DNA of 64,000 bases from Dromaius novaehollandiae (lineage: Eukaryota; Chordata; Aves; Casuariiformes; Dromaiidae). Position 1 is the first letter of the stretch. Each line of letters opens with the position of its first letter. The stretch is from positions 186,001-250,000 of the forward strand of contig NW_026991372.1 of NCBI RefSeq assembly GCF_036370855.1, in the 5' to 3' direction. The position numbers and the translations under genes were made by a program. The notes under the pieces are model-generated. The model was given only the letters and a program-made list of their open reading frames with translations. It did no database searches and had not been told where the DNA came from. Below are positions 1 through 11,154 of this stretch, one piece after another.

Positions 1-405
1 TCTGGACAAAGCCCAGCGCTACGCCTGATCTTGGCAACAGATGGGTTCTCCCTGGGCAAAAAGTAGTGGCTCTTCTGGGCACATGGGTCTGGCCAAAGAG
101 ACTGCTGGAGGGCAGAATTCCTTGCCTTCTCCCAGGGCCTGCGACAAACCTGCCTGGAAAGGGACACAGCACAGCGCGGTCGCCGGCCGAGTTCAGTCAG
201 ATAAGCTGAACCTGCCCACTGCAGCCAGAGGGAGATCAAAGCGTTTATGAGGATCTGAGCAGAGTTTTGCAGAAGGGCACGTCACTCCTCGCGACCCGCC
301 TCTGCCATGAGCAGTGTGAAGCTGGCAAGGCTACGCCATGCACACCCCCACGTGTACGGGCCCTAGGAGACCAGCCCGCAGCCTGCCAGCGAACGTATTC
401 GCACG
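1..405. other. Sequence beyond the probable AUP1 3' end, no gene recognised
   Basis: This stretch lies beyond the probable AUP1 cleavage site. I see only short open frames without family resemblance and no splice pattern. In human the next gene on this side would be DQX1, but no helicase motif is visible here. Confidence 0.4.
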
Positions 406-411
406 TTTATT
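406..411 (-). terminator. AUP1: Probable AUP1 poly(A) signal
   Basis: The plus strand reads TTTATT, so the minus strand has a canonical AATAAA hexamer followed by GC-rich sequence. It is about 1 kb beyond the last recognised AUP1 coding exon, a reasonable 3' UTR distance. No other canonical signal was noticed between that exon and here. Inference from the hexamer and position only. Confidence 0.45.
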
Positions 412-1445
412 ACCGGCTGGAGTGCCTGTCTTGTCCTGCAGCAAGCAGGCCTGCTGGCAGCTTGGGCTGAAGCAAAGGCCCTGTTATCTCTACCATCTTC
501 TAAAGCACTTTCCAAGGAGCGAGTCAGGCTCACCTGGAAGACACTCGGGCACTGAGAAACCGTCATTCCTGCTAGCAGCTTATTCCACTGATTAATCAAT
601 ATCCTATTCAGAAACACCTATTTCCTGTGTAAAGTCTGTCTGCCTGCAATTTCCAACTCTTAGTTATTATTCTGCTTTTCTCTGACAGATGAAAGAGCCT
701 TTCTGTACCTCGTTCCTTCACCCATAAAGACAATTATATACAGCAAACCATCTCATTTATAGCAAGTTTAACAGACTTCACTTGCCCACAGATTTATATT
801 GTGGTTCCTCTCCAAACTTACTCTGGATTTTCAGAATATTTTCCAAGTAAAACCCAGATACCAGAACTGGACACTCTTTCCAACATTTGCCTCATCAAAG
901 CCATACACAGACGTCAAGCTCACTCCCTGCTCTCTGTTAGCATTCTCCACTCATAGAGGAAGATTAATTACACTGCCACTGCAGCCAAACATCAAGCTTC
1001 TTTTTCAAAAGGAACGTTCCATTGCATCAACACTAACTTAAAAGAAATCTATCTATAGTCCCCCAATGACTTTTATCAGTCAAATCTGTAACACCAAAGA
1101 ACAAAATCATGTTTTCTGATAAGCCCTATGGCCCCAAAGCTGCATTTCTGACAAATAGCTTCTATCCTACCTAGTCCCCAAAACTAGAAGCTTAGTGACA
1201 AAACGGGAGACAGAGCGTTTCCCAGGAATGACAAGGGGCTGCACGCTTGGGAGAAATGAAGAGGCGGCAAATATTTGTTGCCTCTTCTTCCAACCACAAC
1301 TCGCTGTTTCAGCCCCACTGTCTCGTACCAAAAGAGGAGGATGGGAGGAAACTAGGCAAAGCGAGGGCTGAGCCTCGCTTGGGGCATACCCTGATGCTGG
1401 GGGCAGGGTCTTGGGGCTCAGGCTGAGGCGCAGGTGGACTCTCAC

Positions 1446-4400
1446 CTCCTGGCATAGTCGTAGAGTGCTCGTTTCCGCTCTTGCAAGGACAGATGCCGCT
1501 CCACAGGGGACTTTGCAAATTGCTTGGTAGCTGGCTGGAAAGGAAAAGACAAAAAAATAGTCAGAAGACAGTCAAACAAAGTCAGGAGACCTCTGTATTG
1601 GCCCTGAAAGCACCCAGCAAGCCAATTCAGTCTCCACTTGAAAATTTTCAGTTCCCCTGACATCATGGCTAGCCCTGAACACAGGCCGTGCTCTGGCTGC
1701 AAGCCACCAGAGCAGGGGAGACACCACGACCACCAAGGTACCTTGGAAGAAGGCACAGCTATGGAGCCCTGGATGCCAGAAGCAGCTGCGGCCTGGGAGG
1801 TAGACGGGGCGGGCAGGTCAGTAGCAGCCTCCTTACTTTCAGGGAAGAAGGGCACTCTCCCCTCCAGCAGGTTGGCAATGGTGGTATCCACACAACTGGT
1901 CTGGGCTGTAGGACACAGAGGGTCTGTTAAAGACGGAGCTGCTGCCGTCAGGACACCCGCATCCTTGCTGCCAACATGCTCCACGGTGCAGCAGAGACCA
2001 GGCTTCTGCTTGTAGCTGGCACAGCAGCTCAGCACGGAAGGTGGTCCTGTGTCCCTGCTAAAACCCCAGGCGTGTGCTCACCCAGGTCTGTCCTGATGAC
2101 CTCCAGAGGCACGTGAGGCAGCACCTCCTTGACCCGCTGAGCCATTGCTGCGAGCTGCACATCCTCGGGAGCGAAGGACCCAGCACCAGGCAAGCTGGAA
2201 GGCACCCTGGGCCTGGCTGCCAGGGTTGAAGCTGCAGAACAGAGGGCACATAAGGGTCGCCTCAAAGCGCATGGCCTTCAAATTGCAATAACTCCACTTT
2301 CCCTAGCTCGATTTGATGCGATATGAAAGCAGGATCTCCTGCACACCGCCATCCTGTCCATGCCTGGGAGCGGTGCTCCTCTCCCCTCCGGTAGCGACAC
2401 CCCACAGCCTGGAGCGCACAGCCCAGAGCCCTGGCCCCAAAGAGCACGTCTGGGTCGGGGGACACGTCTTCTCCTCTCCTGCCATGCTTGAGTGACCGAG
2501 AGCAGACTGCAGCCTCCCCAGAGGCAAAGCACGGGTGGTTGCTCCAGAGTCAGGAAACGACCTAGGGAACATACCTGGGGCAAAGGGGAGAAGCGACGTG
2601 TGTCTCAGTCTCTTCATGTGTTCGGTTTTATCCGCGGCAGTGAGCCGTGTGGATACCACACCCAGCTCCACGGCTAAGAGCTACGAATGCAGACAAGAGA
2701 GTCACATGTACCTGACACACAACACACGCACGACCCAGGCATTCCCATCTTGCAGGGGAGTATATCAGATGTACAGGCCTGCTTGGAGCCACAGAGAGGG
2801 GAAAAGGGCTACACACTGATTTCTCCGGAGCCTCGGTGGCGCATTTCAGTGTCGCATGGAGCACAAGGGACCAGGCGTACGCAATATCATCCTGCCACAA
2901 CAGGCTGACAGGGAGATGCAAGATCTCTGGCACAGGAGCTATGAGATACCCAGCACACCAGGGAAAGGTGGAGAAACAATCACTGTTTCATTTGTAGCGT
3001 TATGAAAGGTGGGTTCTTATGGCAAAAGGTTTGAACTAGATGGGGAGAGCCTCGAGACTGTCCGAAAGGATAAATGGGGGTCGCAAACAGGCCATGGAAG
3101 AACTGAATAGTATTAAGGGACAATAAATATGGGCCAGAGTTCCCATCATACAAATACACCCATCTAGAAATGCTCTTTGCAACTCTGCTTACACCCCCCG
3201 CTCTCCTCTGTGACCATCCCAAATTGCGGTAGCCCTACACGTCCCTCTCCCACACCATCCTCCTACCTCCTGAACTCGGAGCGCAAAATCTTCACTCAGT
3301 TCTTCAGCTCGTCTGGGGACAGACGGCATCCACCTGAATGGGGACAACAGCGCTGGGCTGACTGCTTCGAGGGCTGCTGGAGGAGCCAGCCCCATCTGGG
3401 ATCAACAGCGAAGCGGCACTATCCCCACCTCGGCTCTCCCCGCTCACCCCAAATCTCTCCCTACAAGACGAGAGCCAAACCTCATCGCTGGCTTGCAAAA
3501 CTAGGGGCAAGGCATAGCTCAGAAGACAAAACCAGATCATCTGACCTTTAACAGCACTCAAGGATAACATGCAAATTATCTCCTAATGAAGTTCCCGGGG
3601 AGGCCCCAAACGAGGAGACGCTGCCATCCACAGGACAGCGGAAAACGGACCAGCAAGACTCAAGCCAGGTATGGCCGGGGAAAACTGCAGCCCAAAACTT
3701 CTCCCTGCTGAAATAGCCCAACCCCTGTATCCTCAGGGGAAAGAATTTGTGCCCACGCCCCTTCCACTGCCTACAGACCGTCATTGCACCAAAGCTGCTC
3801 AGGCAGTCTGGGCTTGCCAGGGCCCCAGGAAGGTGTCTGAACTACGTCTGCAACTCACAGGGGACTGCGGGGAGGAGACAGATGCTGGAGGACTGAGCTG
3901 CCGGCAGGGAACCACCCAGGGGATCTGAGCACCCAGGGTGAATTACGGCAGACAGGGGAACTAGCATCAAAAACACACCAGACGAACTTGAGAGAAAAGC
4001 CCCATCAGACTCTTCACCAGCTGAAAGCAGGAACTATGAGCCCTCTCCACCTCAGAAGCTGGTTGAAAGCACCTGGCTTAGACCAAATAGCGCTGACCAA
4101 AGCCACACTAAGATACCACAATGCGGGTGCACGTCACCACACACCAAAAAACCTCATATTACAAGGGAAGGGGGCAAAAACGTCAGGCCCTCTGCCCACC
4201 CTAATCCCTACCCCAAATGAGAGAGAGAGAGGGAGATAGTACCTTACTTGATAAACTGTGAAGGGAACAAAGAAGGTCCAGAGAAGCTCTGTAATCCAGG
4301 AGGAGTCGGCCACGCTCTAGGGAAGAAAGGACAATAAGACTGGGGCCCACACAGCGACAGCCAGTCCGGCCTCCACCAGGGAGACGGGCAGAACACAGCG

Positions 4401-7400
4401 AGGCCACAGCAGGGACAGATACACAGAGAGGCGGGGGATCGGGCAAGAGGGAACGACAAATCCAGAGCACAGCGAGGGCAGGCCTCAAGGCAGATTCATC
4501 TTCATGAGCTCCTCGCCAGGCAGGGCAAGAGAGTCAAAGTTTTCACTGCTTTAAGTTGCCTTTTCCTCCCATTGAGGCAGCAAAATTCTCCTTCACAGCC
4601 CCCCCGCGTTCTCCATTAGAGTGTGCCTTCAAAAAGAACTGAAAATCAGCCTTAAAGCCTACGACACTCCCTTAGCATCACGAACAGTCCTTGTTCCCCC
4701 GACCTCCCACAGCAGTGAAGTTCCATGGACTCATGAAATCTTGCTTGCTGTTGCTGTGGGAACAAGAAACTCTTACTACAAATGATTCAGATGACACCTA
4801 GCCTCAACAGAACGGCTGTTCTGATGGGAACAGCCTAGGTAAGGTCTGAACTCCCACAAACTTTCTCTCTTCATTTCCTAATAGGTTGCACTGTGAAGTT
4901 TTAAATAACTCTTCTCTTTGAAGATAAAGCATTAAAAGTGAGCCATGATTTATTACTTTCTTTCTATTTCTAAAGACTAGTAAATAACCTTTTCTCTGAG
5001 AAATATTGTGATGTCTTGCCAAGCACTGGAACGCGGCCTCACAACTTAGGGACTCCCCATCCTTCTTAACTGGACGTGGCCCTGAGCAGCCTGATCAAAC
5101 TCAAAAGCTAGCCTGACTGAGCAAAAAGCTGAACGAGAGTCCTTCTAACCTACTTTTTCCACGATTCTGATGATTTTTCTATTGGATGGTCACTGAATGG
5201 ATGGCTCTTTCTAAGATTTTTCTAATTGGTTACTTTTGTTCGGCAGGGGAGCAAACTTCCCACAAGCTGGTGAGAACCACCTCAAGACCTAGCTAGCAAT
5301 GTAGCGGCCTCAGCTCGCTTTAGAAGTGACTTCCTCCCGGACCAAAGGTGCGTGGCTCCAAGACAGGGCTCACACCTGATTTACTCAAAGGCTTGGAAAA
5401 AGGCAATATAAATGAGAAAAGCCTGGAAACCAGAGCTACCACAGGTAACACAAAAAAGCCTCATGTGCTGGATCTGAAACAGATGAGAAGCCCTAGAGAT
5501 CTAATGCCAAATGCCTTATAGTGATTCCAACAGCCAGTCCTTAAGTTACACTGACGCGTGCCACAGAATGAACGAGAGTCCACAGAATCACTGAAAAATG
5601 TGGGTTAGAAACAACTCCTGAAAAAAGCAGTTCTAGTTAGATTAGGTCATTTGAGGCTGCATCTAGTTGATATATGAATATCTCTGAGGAGGGAAATCCC
5701 ACAATTTCCCTGGGTCCCTGTCCCACTGTTTGTCCACTGTTTTGTTTGGTTTTTCTTATACACTGGTCTCCCTCCAGTTTGCTGACACCTTGCTTGCACT
5801 GGGGAGCCCCAAATCGGACACAGCACTTCAGCTGTCGTCTCACAAGCGCCAGATAGAGGGGAAGAAACACCTCCCTTGGCCTGCTGGCTACAGTCTAGCT
5901 ACTCAGCCCAGGAGGTGGTGGACCTTCATCATCACGAAGGCACACCGCTGGCTCCTGCTCACCTTGTCCATCAGGACACCCATCTCCAGGACCCTTTCTG
6001 CAAAACTCTGCTTTCTAGCCCGTCAGCGCCCAGCCCGTCCTGTTCCACGGGGTTATTCCATTCCGCACATCCAAGACTTTGCACTGCTTTTGCTGAACTT
6101 CCTGAGCTTCATGAAGTTGCATCAAGAGCTACCCCAAAGCCAAGTCTGCCTGTGCCTGGACGCTGAACTCTTGAGCTATGCCCCAAGGATTCCAGGAGGC
6201 AATGTTCAATATACAGCACGGATCGGTGAGCCTGCTGCCCCCCTTCAAGGCTCCAGTCAACTGGAGTTGGAGAAAATTCCTTCCAAAACCCAAATTTGGT
6301 GGTTTGTTCAGCACACTGTCTGCTGTATATCAGACGCATATCTAAGAAAGCCTTCTGTGAAGCACTGATTGACCATTCACAGTATCCTGTCTCCAGTCCT
6401 CAGTGATTTCTGATGATTTAGAATAACCTAAGAAATCCACCAAGATTTATTTAGCCAATCATGCACGAAGGCCAAAAAGTCCTGCTTGACTTTTGAAGGT
6501 GAAAGTCTGGGCCAAGAAGTGATTATAACCAAAAAGGTCTGCACTTAGGTGCATTCTGCTCTCTCCATCACTCATGAAGGAAAGGCTGCACAGACAAATG
6601 TAAAGATTTCCCTACAACTTGTCACATCACACTGGACTTCTCAGAGCAGCCAAAAACATATAAAGAATACAATATTCACTATAAATAGTGCAGAATGCGA
6701 CAGGTCTCCCACTTCTCTGGAGGGGTCATTCAAAAATTGAAAGTACCCTCACTACTGAGAAACTGTGCCTTAATTAAAAACTGAACTTGTGTAATATCAA
6801 CATCTAGTCTCAGCGCTTGCAAAGACCATTACGGACTTTGTCAAAAAAAAAAAAAAAGAATTCTTCACTCTTAAGCCAATATGCAACACGCTCCAACATG
6901 CAAGCAGCTATCCACAATGATCTCTCTCTCTCTTATCCCTGATAAGCTGCTTAAGCTGAGTACCTTCAAGTCTTATTCTCCAGATTCTGCATCCTGCTTA
7001 TGGCCTCCTTGAGCTCTCTCTAATATTGCCACACTTGTCTTGCAGCGGGGGCACCAGAACTTCCCATAATATTTTCGCAGTACTTTCCACCATCACAGCA
7101 CACAAAGTGAACACCATGTCCCTCGCTGTAGCAGACATTACTCGTTACGCACCCATTGATGACCCTAGACTTATAGGTAACAGCAATTCACTGGCAATTC
7201 AAGCTGAGGCTGTTACCGGTTTCTCAGTCACTCAGTCTCTAAAAGGTGCTGCTTCCTTCCTCCGTACTCTCTGCATCAGCTTGCAGCCTTGGTTCTTGAA
7301 TAGCCCCACAGCTGGGTGTACTAACATGCATTTTATTGGATTGAAACCATTTAACCAGGCAATTGAGATCACTATCAGGAATCCAGCTCATTCATTATTC

Positions 7401-10400
7401 ATTAACCCAAACTTTACCAGCAAGGATCTTAATATTGTGATCTACAGCACTGATGAAAGCACTAAATAGCACTAAGCAAAGAACTAATTCCTAACATAAT
7501 CTCCCTTTAAAAACAAAGTGATGTTTTGTGACCTGCTGGTAAGCAGCCTTAAACCTATCAAATGTGTCCTACCACCTTAAAAAGTTGCATCACAGAAAAC
7601 CAGCTAAAATGCCTGACAAATATAAAATGCAAGCTTCTTTTAATCAGCCAGATCCATAAATCACACCAAGAAGAAAAAGAAACTCAATAAAACCATATTC
7701 TGTAAATGAGCTGAAAACAATTTTATTGCAACCTCTTTAACAGTGTGCATATTATCATGAGGACCTTTGCCACTTTTCTGAATCTGCTCTTGCATCACAT
7801 TACATATCTGCACTTGGGGGACAAGAGTTCAAGTTTCTAACCTAGAAAGTCTTGCATAACTTTTGACATGTCATTCAATCTCCAAGGCAACTGGAATTAC
7901 TCTTTCAAAACCCTTCAAAAGAAGAGGAGACGTGACACAGCAATACTGTGGTGATGGAAGCCAGACGGTGTATCGTTAGACAGCCTGGCCACTAGAAAGT
8001 TTATCAAAATTGCCAGTGTAACTGAAAGAATATTGATTGAGTCAGCTGAAGTTCCCTAGGAAATGGACTTGAAAAAAGAGAAGTGTTAACCCTGGGAAGT
8101 TAGACCTTGTGATGACAGGAAAAAAGATCAGCCTGCAATAGCTATAGGCTCCAAAGCAGAAGCAAAATTAATCCTGTTACCAAGACCCTTACGCAGTGCA
8201 CGTTTCCAGAATTTCCCTTTGCTCTAAGCCCAGACTCACCACAGTGATCAAAGGTCTCTGAACTTGCAGGGCAACTGGCTGTACCATATCCATGATCGAG
8301 AATGGCCAAGAGCTGAAAAGGAGGAATTCAGCAATGAATGACCCCCAACACTAAAAAGACAACCCCACCCTAGGAACACCCATTTCTCGTACCTGAAGCG
8401 GAGCAAGCCGGCTCGGCCATTAGTGGCAGCCTCCTCTGGGAACAGCAGCAGCGGCGGGTTTCCTCGGTGAGACGAATACACCTTCAGGGAATCCACCAGC
8501 TCCGCTCGGCTCCCTGTTACTCCCAGCTCCATGAACCCCCGTGACCAGCAGATGAAGCCAGGGGCACCATTCAGCGCCGGCTGCAAGAGAAAACAAGAGC
8601 AAGCAGAGATGCCTTCTTGTCCTTTCTTCAAGGCTTACTTTCCCGGTGACAGCGGAAGAAAAGGTGCTCACTTGTCAGCAAAAACTCCTCTGGGGGCTCA
8701 GGAAGCAACCTAAATGCTAAAAACTCTAGTAGCAGAGAACTTGTTACTGTCAGGCTTCAGCAACCGCTCAGGTCCCAGCTCCCTTGGGATTTGATTCCTG
8801 ATCTTCAGTTCAGATTGTACCTTGTCTGCCTGAGAAACGGACTTCCTCCCTGCCTTGGGTTACAACAACGTTCCCCAAGTCCTCTCTAATAGCTCCTGAC
8901 GCTACATTACAGTACATTAGTTCCAAAATTTGCTTTTCTCTAGATAAGGACCAAAGCTACTGCCCTTCAGGATACAGTATCAAGTAGCACCCAGAAATAT
9001 TTGGAGTCAGTTGACTGAAGAATTCCATACATAAGGAATTCCATAAAAGCTACAGGGAAAGGTACGCACCACCGACCCAGCACAACCACCCCAGCACTAC
9101 TGCCCTGCCGTGCAGCTGCACTCACTGCTTCCTGCGCAGCTGCAGCCAGCTGCCCACACACCAAAGCAGCATCCAGCGTTACGGAAAAACCCCACAACCA
9201 ACCCTGCTTCCGATATGGTCTACTTGAAAGGCCAGAAAAAAAATACAGATGCGAGAATTTGCCTGCTCTCTTTTAACAAATTCCATTCCCACCAGAACCC
9301 TTACCTTTTTCTGTTCCTCCCCACCCTGTTTCAGTTTCTCACGGAGAACCTAAGAGCATGACGCTGAACTACAGAAAAAAGTTCAAGGCTTGTGCGATGA
9401 ACTGAAGAGGCTCAGGGCAAGAACTGAATTCTGAAGAGGCCTCTGTGCACTTCTCTGTGAAAAAGACACTCCCAGCCCCACCACGTCCCAACTCCAAGAT
9501 TAACTCACCGTATTACACGAGGTCAGAAGGTTGATGACATTGTGATCAAAGTGCGTCACGTGGTTGGCAATATACACCCTCACATTGACATCACGAAGCC
9601 GGGGATCGCTTTGCCGCACAAATAAGCCCAGCACCGAGCACATCACACGCACAATAAATCTGGGGGGGGGGAAAGGGGGTTTCCTCAAGTACTGCAGCCT
9701 GAGCCACAGCGGAATTAGATATCCAACAAACAAAAAAAAGACCCAGGAATTCAGGGGAACTGAAGAAGGACATGGTTCTACAAAGCGGGAATGAGCTGAC
9801 AGATGTCTGGGGCAGGAACTGCTAGGGGGCTGCAGCTGGGGGGCTGAAGGCTGCCTGCAGAATTGCAGCTGCAGTATGAAATACGGGGCAGCAACCCCCA
9901 CAGAGAACGTCTCAGCAGGATACCCAGCTGATCCAAGCGTTTATCGGTCCTTGAGCACTCAGAAAGCAACTGCCAGCTTTTTAGCCTTGGCAGAGAAGGC
10001 ACCTTCGCGAGTCCTGGGGACAGTCCCTACAGAGCAGCTCCCCGCGAGCCTCTGCAGGAGCCAAGGCTCCACAGCTCGCACCCCGGGGCGGCCAGGGCAG
10101 CCCTCCACCCCTGGCAGCTCTCGGGGAGCCCCTGCACACCACGTCCCCCCCAGAGCCCCGCGCCCTGGGCAGAGCCGGGCCCACGCACCGTCGCAGCACG
10201 CTGTCGGGCAGGGCGCAGCTGACCAGGAAGACGTGGACGCCGACGAAGAGGCGCAGGACGAGCAGGCAGAGCCCCACGGGCGCGTACAGCAGCAGCGCCA
10301 GCAGCAGGAACCCGTCGGTCGGAAACCTGCGGGGCCCAAGAGCAGCGCAGACAGCTGGAGCCGGCGGGACACCCGCTCCCCTCGGGCCCGGGACGCCCCG

Positions 10401-10657
10401 CGCCCCGCAGGGCCCGCGCGGGGCCTCCCCCAGACACCGCGGCCCAGCCCGCGGCTCCCCCGGGACACCCGGCCTGCCCCACGGGGCCCCGGGCCCCGGC
10501 TTCCCCCGCTGCCCGACGGCGGACACCTCGCCCCCTCCCCGAGACCCCCGCGCCTCCCTCGGGGCTCCGCGGCCCGCCCGGGTCCCCCCGTGGGCACCGG
10601 CTCTCACCGGTGCGAGTCGAAGAGCCGCTCGGGGCCCGGGGCCGGCGGAGGCTCCAT
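1446..10657 (-). CDS. AUP1: AUP1, lipid droplet-regulating VLDL assembly factor / ERAD ubiquitin-recruitment protein
   Basis: Coding exons, 5' to 3': 10657-10608, 10326-10189, 9659-9509, 8580-8393, 8312-8240, 4316-4243, 3333-3267, 2680-2575, 2231-2082, 1905-1742, 1534-1446. Phases join without a stop for 416 codons. The start [16 protein letters not shown] matches the family. Next come a hydrophobic hairpin ([17 protein letters not shown]) that embeds the protein in ER and lipid-droplet membranes, an acyltransferase-like domain with NHVTHFDHN (about residues 94-104), CWSRGFME and LLLFPEE, a CUE domain ([19 protein letters not shown] to TTIANLLEG) that binds ubiquitin, and a C-terminal [14 protein letters not shown] that matches the UBE2G2-binding region. 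Exon 11 ends with two bases of an Arg codon, so a short terminal exon remains; I could not place it. Known role: recruits UBE2G2 for ERAD and controls lipid droplets. Shares its promoter with HTRA2. Confidence 0.95.
3340..4240. other. AUP1 intron 6, no additional feature
   Basis: About 0.9 kb between exons 6 and 7. The exon 6 donor must be the second GT (after GTAAG), because only then does the junction give the family sequence [11 protein letters not shown]; the nearer CAA/GTAAGG donor would break the frame. No repeat or RNA gene is evident. Confidence 0.5.
5740..6125 (-). mobile_element. CR1 LINE fragment, antisense
   Basis: Read on the plus strand this has the typical antisense order of an amniote CR1 element: a phrase like 'cagcacttcagctgtcgtct', then 'ggggaagaaacacctccctt', 'gacacccatctccaggaccc', and an end at 'cttcctgagcttcatgaagt'. 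It is a diverged 5'-truncated fragment in the 4-kb AUP1 intron between exons 5 and 6. Recognition is from memory of CR1 consensus text, not from an alignment. Confidence 0.75.
7020..7510 (-). mobile_element. Older CR1/L3-like LINE fragment, antisense
   Basis: AT-richer than its surroundings. The plus strand resembles the antisense end of a CR1/L3 reverse transcriptase ('attcattaacccaaacttta', 'gatgaaagcactaaatagca'), the part that normally precedes the 'accgatccc' block. It is heavily diverged and interrupted. A local open frame (7026-7469) is a by-product of the element, not a gene. Confidence 0.5.
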
Positions 10658-11154
10658 CCCCGCCCGCACTCGGCGCCTCAGTGGCGCCCGCCGCCCGCCG
10701 CCATCTTCCCCTCGGCTGCCCGCCCGCCCGCGCGGGGCAGCCTGGGAGGCGGCGGCGGCCTCCCGGCGTGCACCGCGGCAGCAGGAGGCGGCGGGGGCGG
10801 CGCGGGGGCTGCTCTGGGCACGGACCCGCCCCCCGCAGCGGGACCGCTGCTCCCCGCACACCCGCGGCGGGACTACAGCTCCCAGCGCGCCCCGCGGCAG
10901 GACTACGACTCCCAGCATGCCCCGCGGCGCGCAGCTGGCAGTGGGTGTCCGCCAGCGGCGGCGGCCTGCCCCAAACCGCGGTAGAACTACAGTTCCCAGC
11001 ATGCCCCGCGGCAGGACTACGGCTCCCAGAATGCCTCGCGGCGGGACTGCGGCTCCCGGCACACCCCGCGGCGGGACGCTTGGCCCGTGAGGCCCTCGCG
11101 CCGCCCCGCGGTTCTGGTTCCGGTTCCGGTCGCGGAGCCCCGGCCCGCCGCAGC
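10658..11154. promoter_or_regulatory. Divergent AUP1/HTRA2 promoter with five ZNF143/THAP11-type motifs
   Basis: Only 497 bp separate the two start codons, and the segment is CpG-dense. It contains five near-matches to the ACTACAATTCCCAGCATGC element bound by ZNF143 and THAP11/HCF1: ACTACAGCTCCCAGCGCGCC (10872), ACTACGACTCCCAGCATGCC (10902), ACTACAGTTCCCAGCATGCC (10986), ACTACGGCTCCCAGAATGCC (11016) and a decayed ACTGCGGCTCCCGGCACACC (11045-11046). Each is preceded by a CCGCGGC block, so the units form a 30-bp repeat in two clusters. Two TTCCGG ETS-like cores lie at 11118-11130 next to the HTRA2 start. No TATA box is seen. A shared bidirectional promoter is inference from arrangement; the motif family is established knowledge. 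Confidence 0.85.

Noticed and set aside
7026-7469. A 147-codon open frame with normal-looking composition as a small gene
   Set aside because: It overlaps a diverged antisense CR1/L3 piece inside an AUP1 intron and shows no family match.
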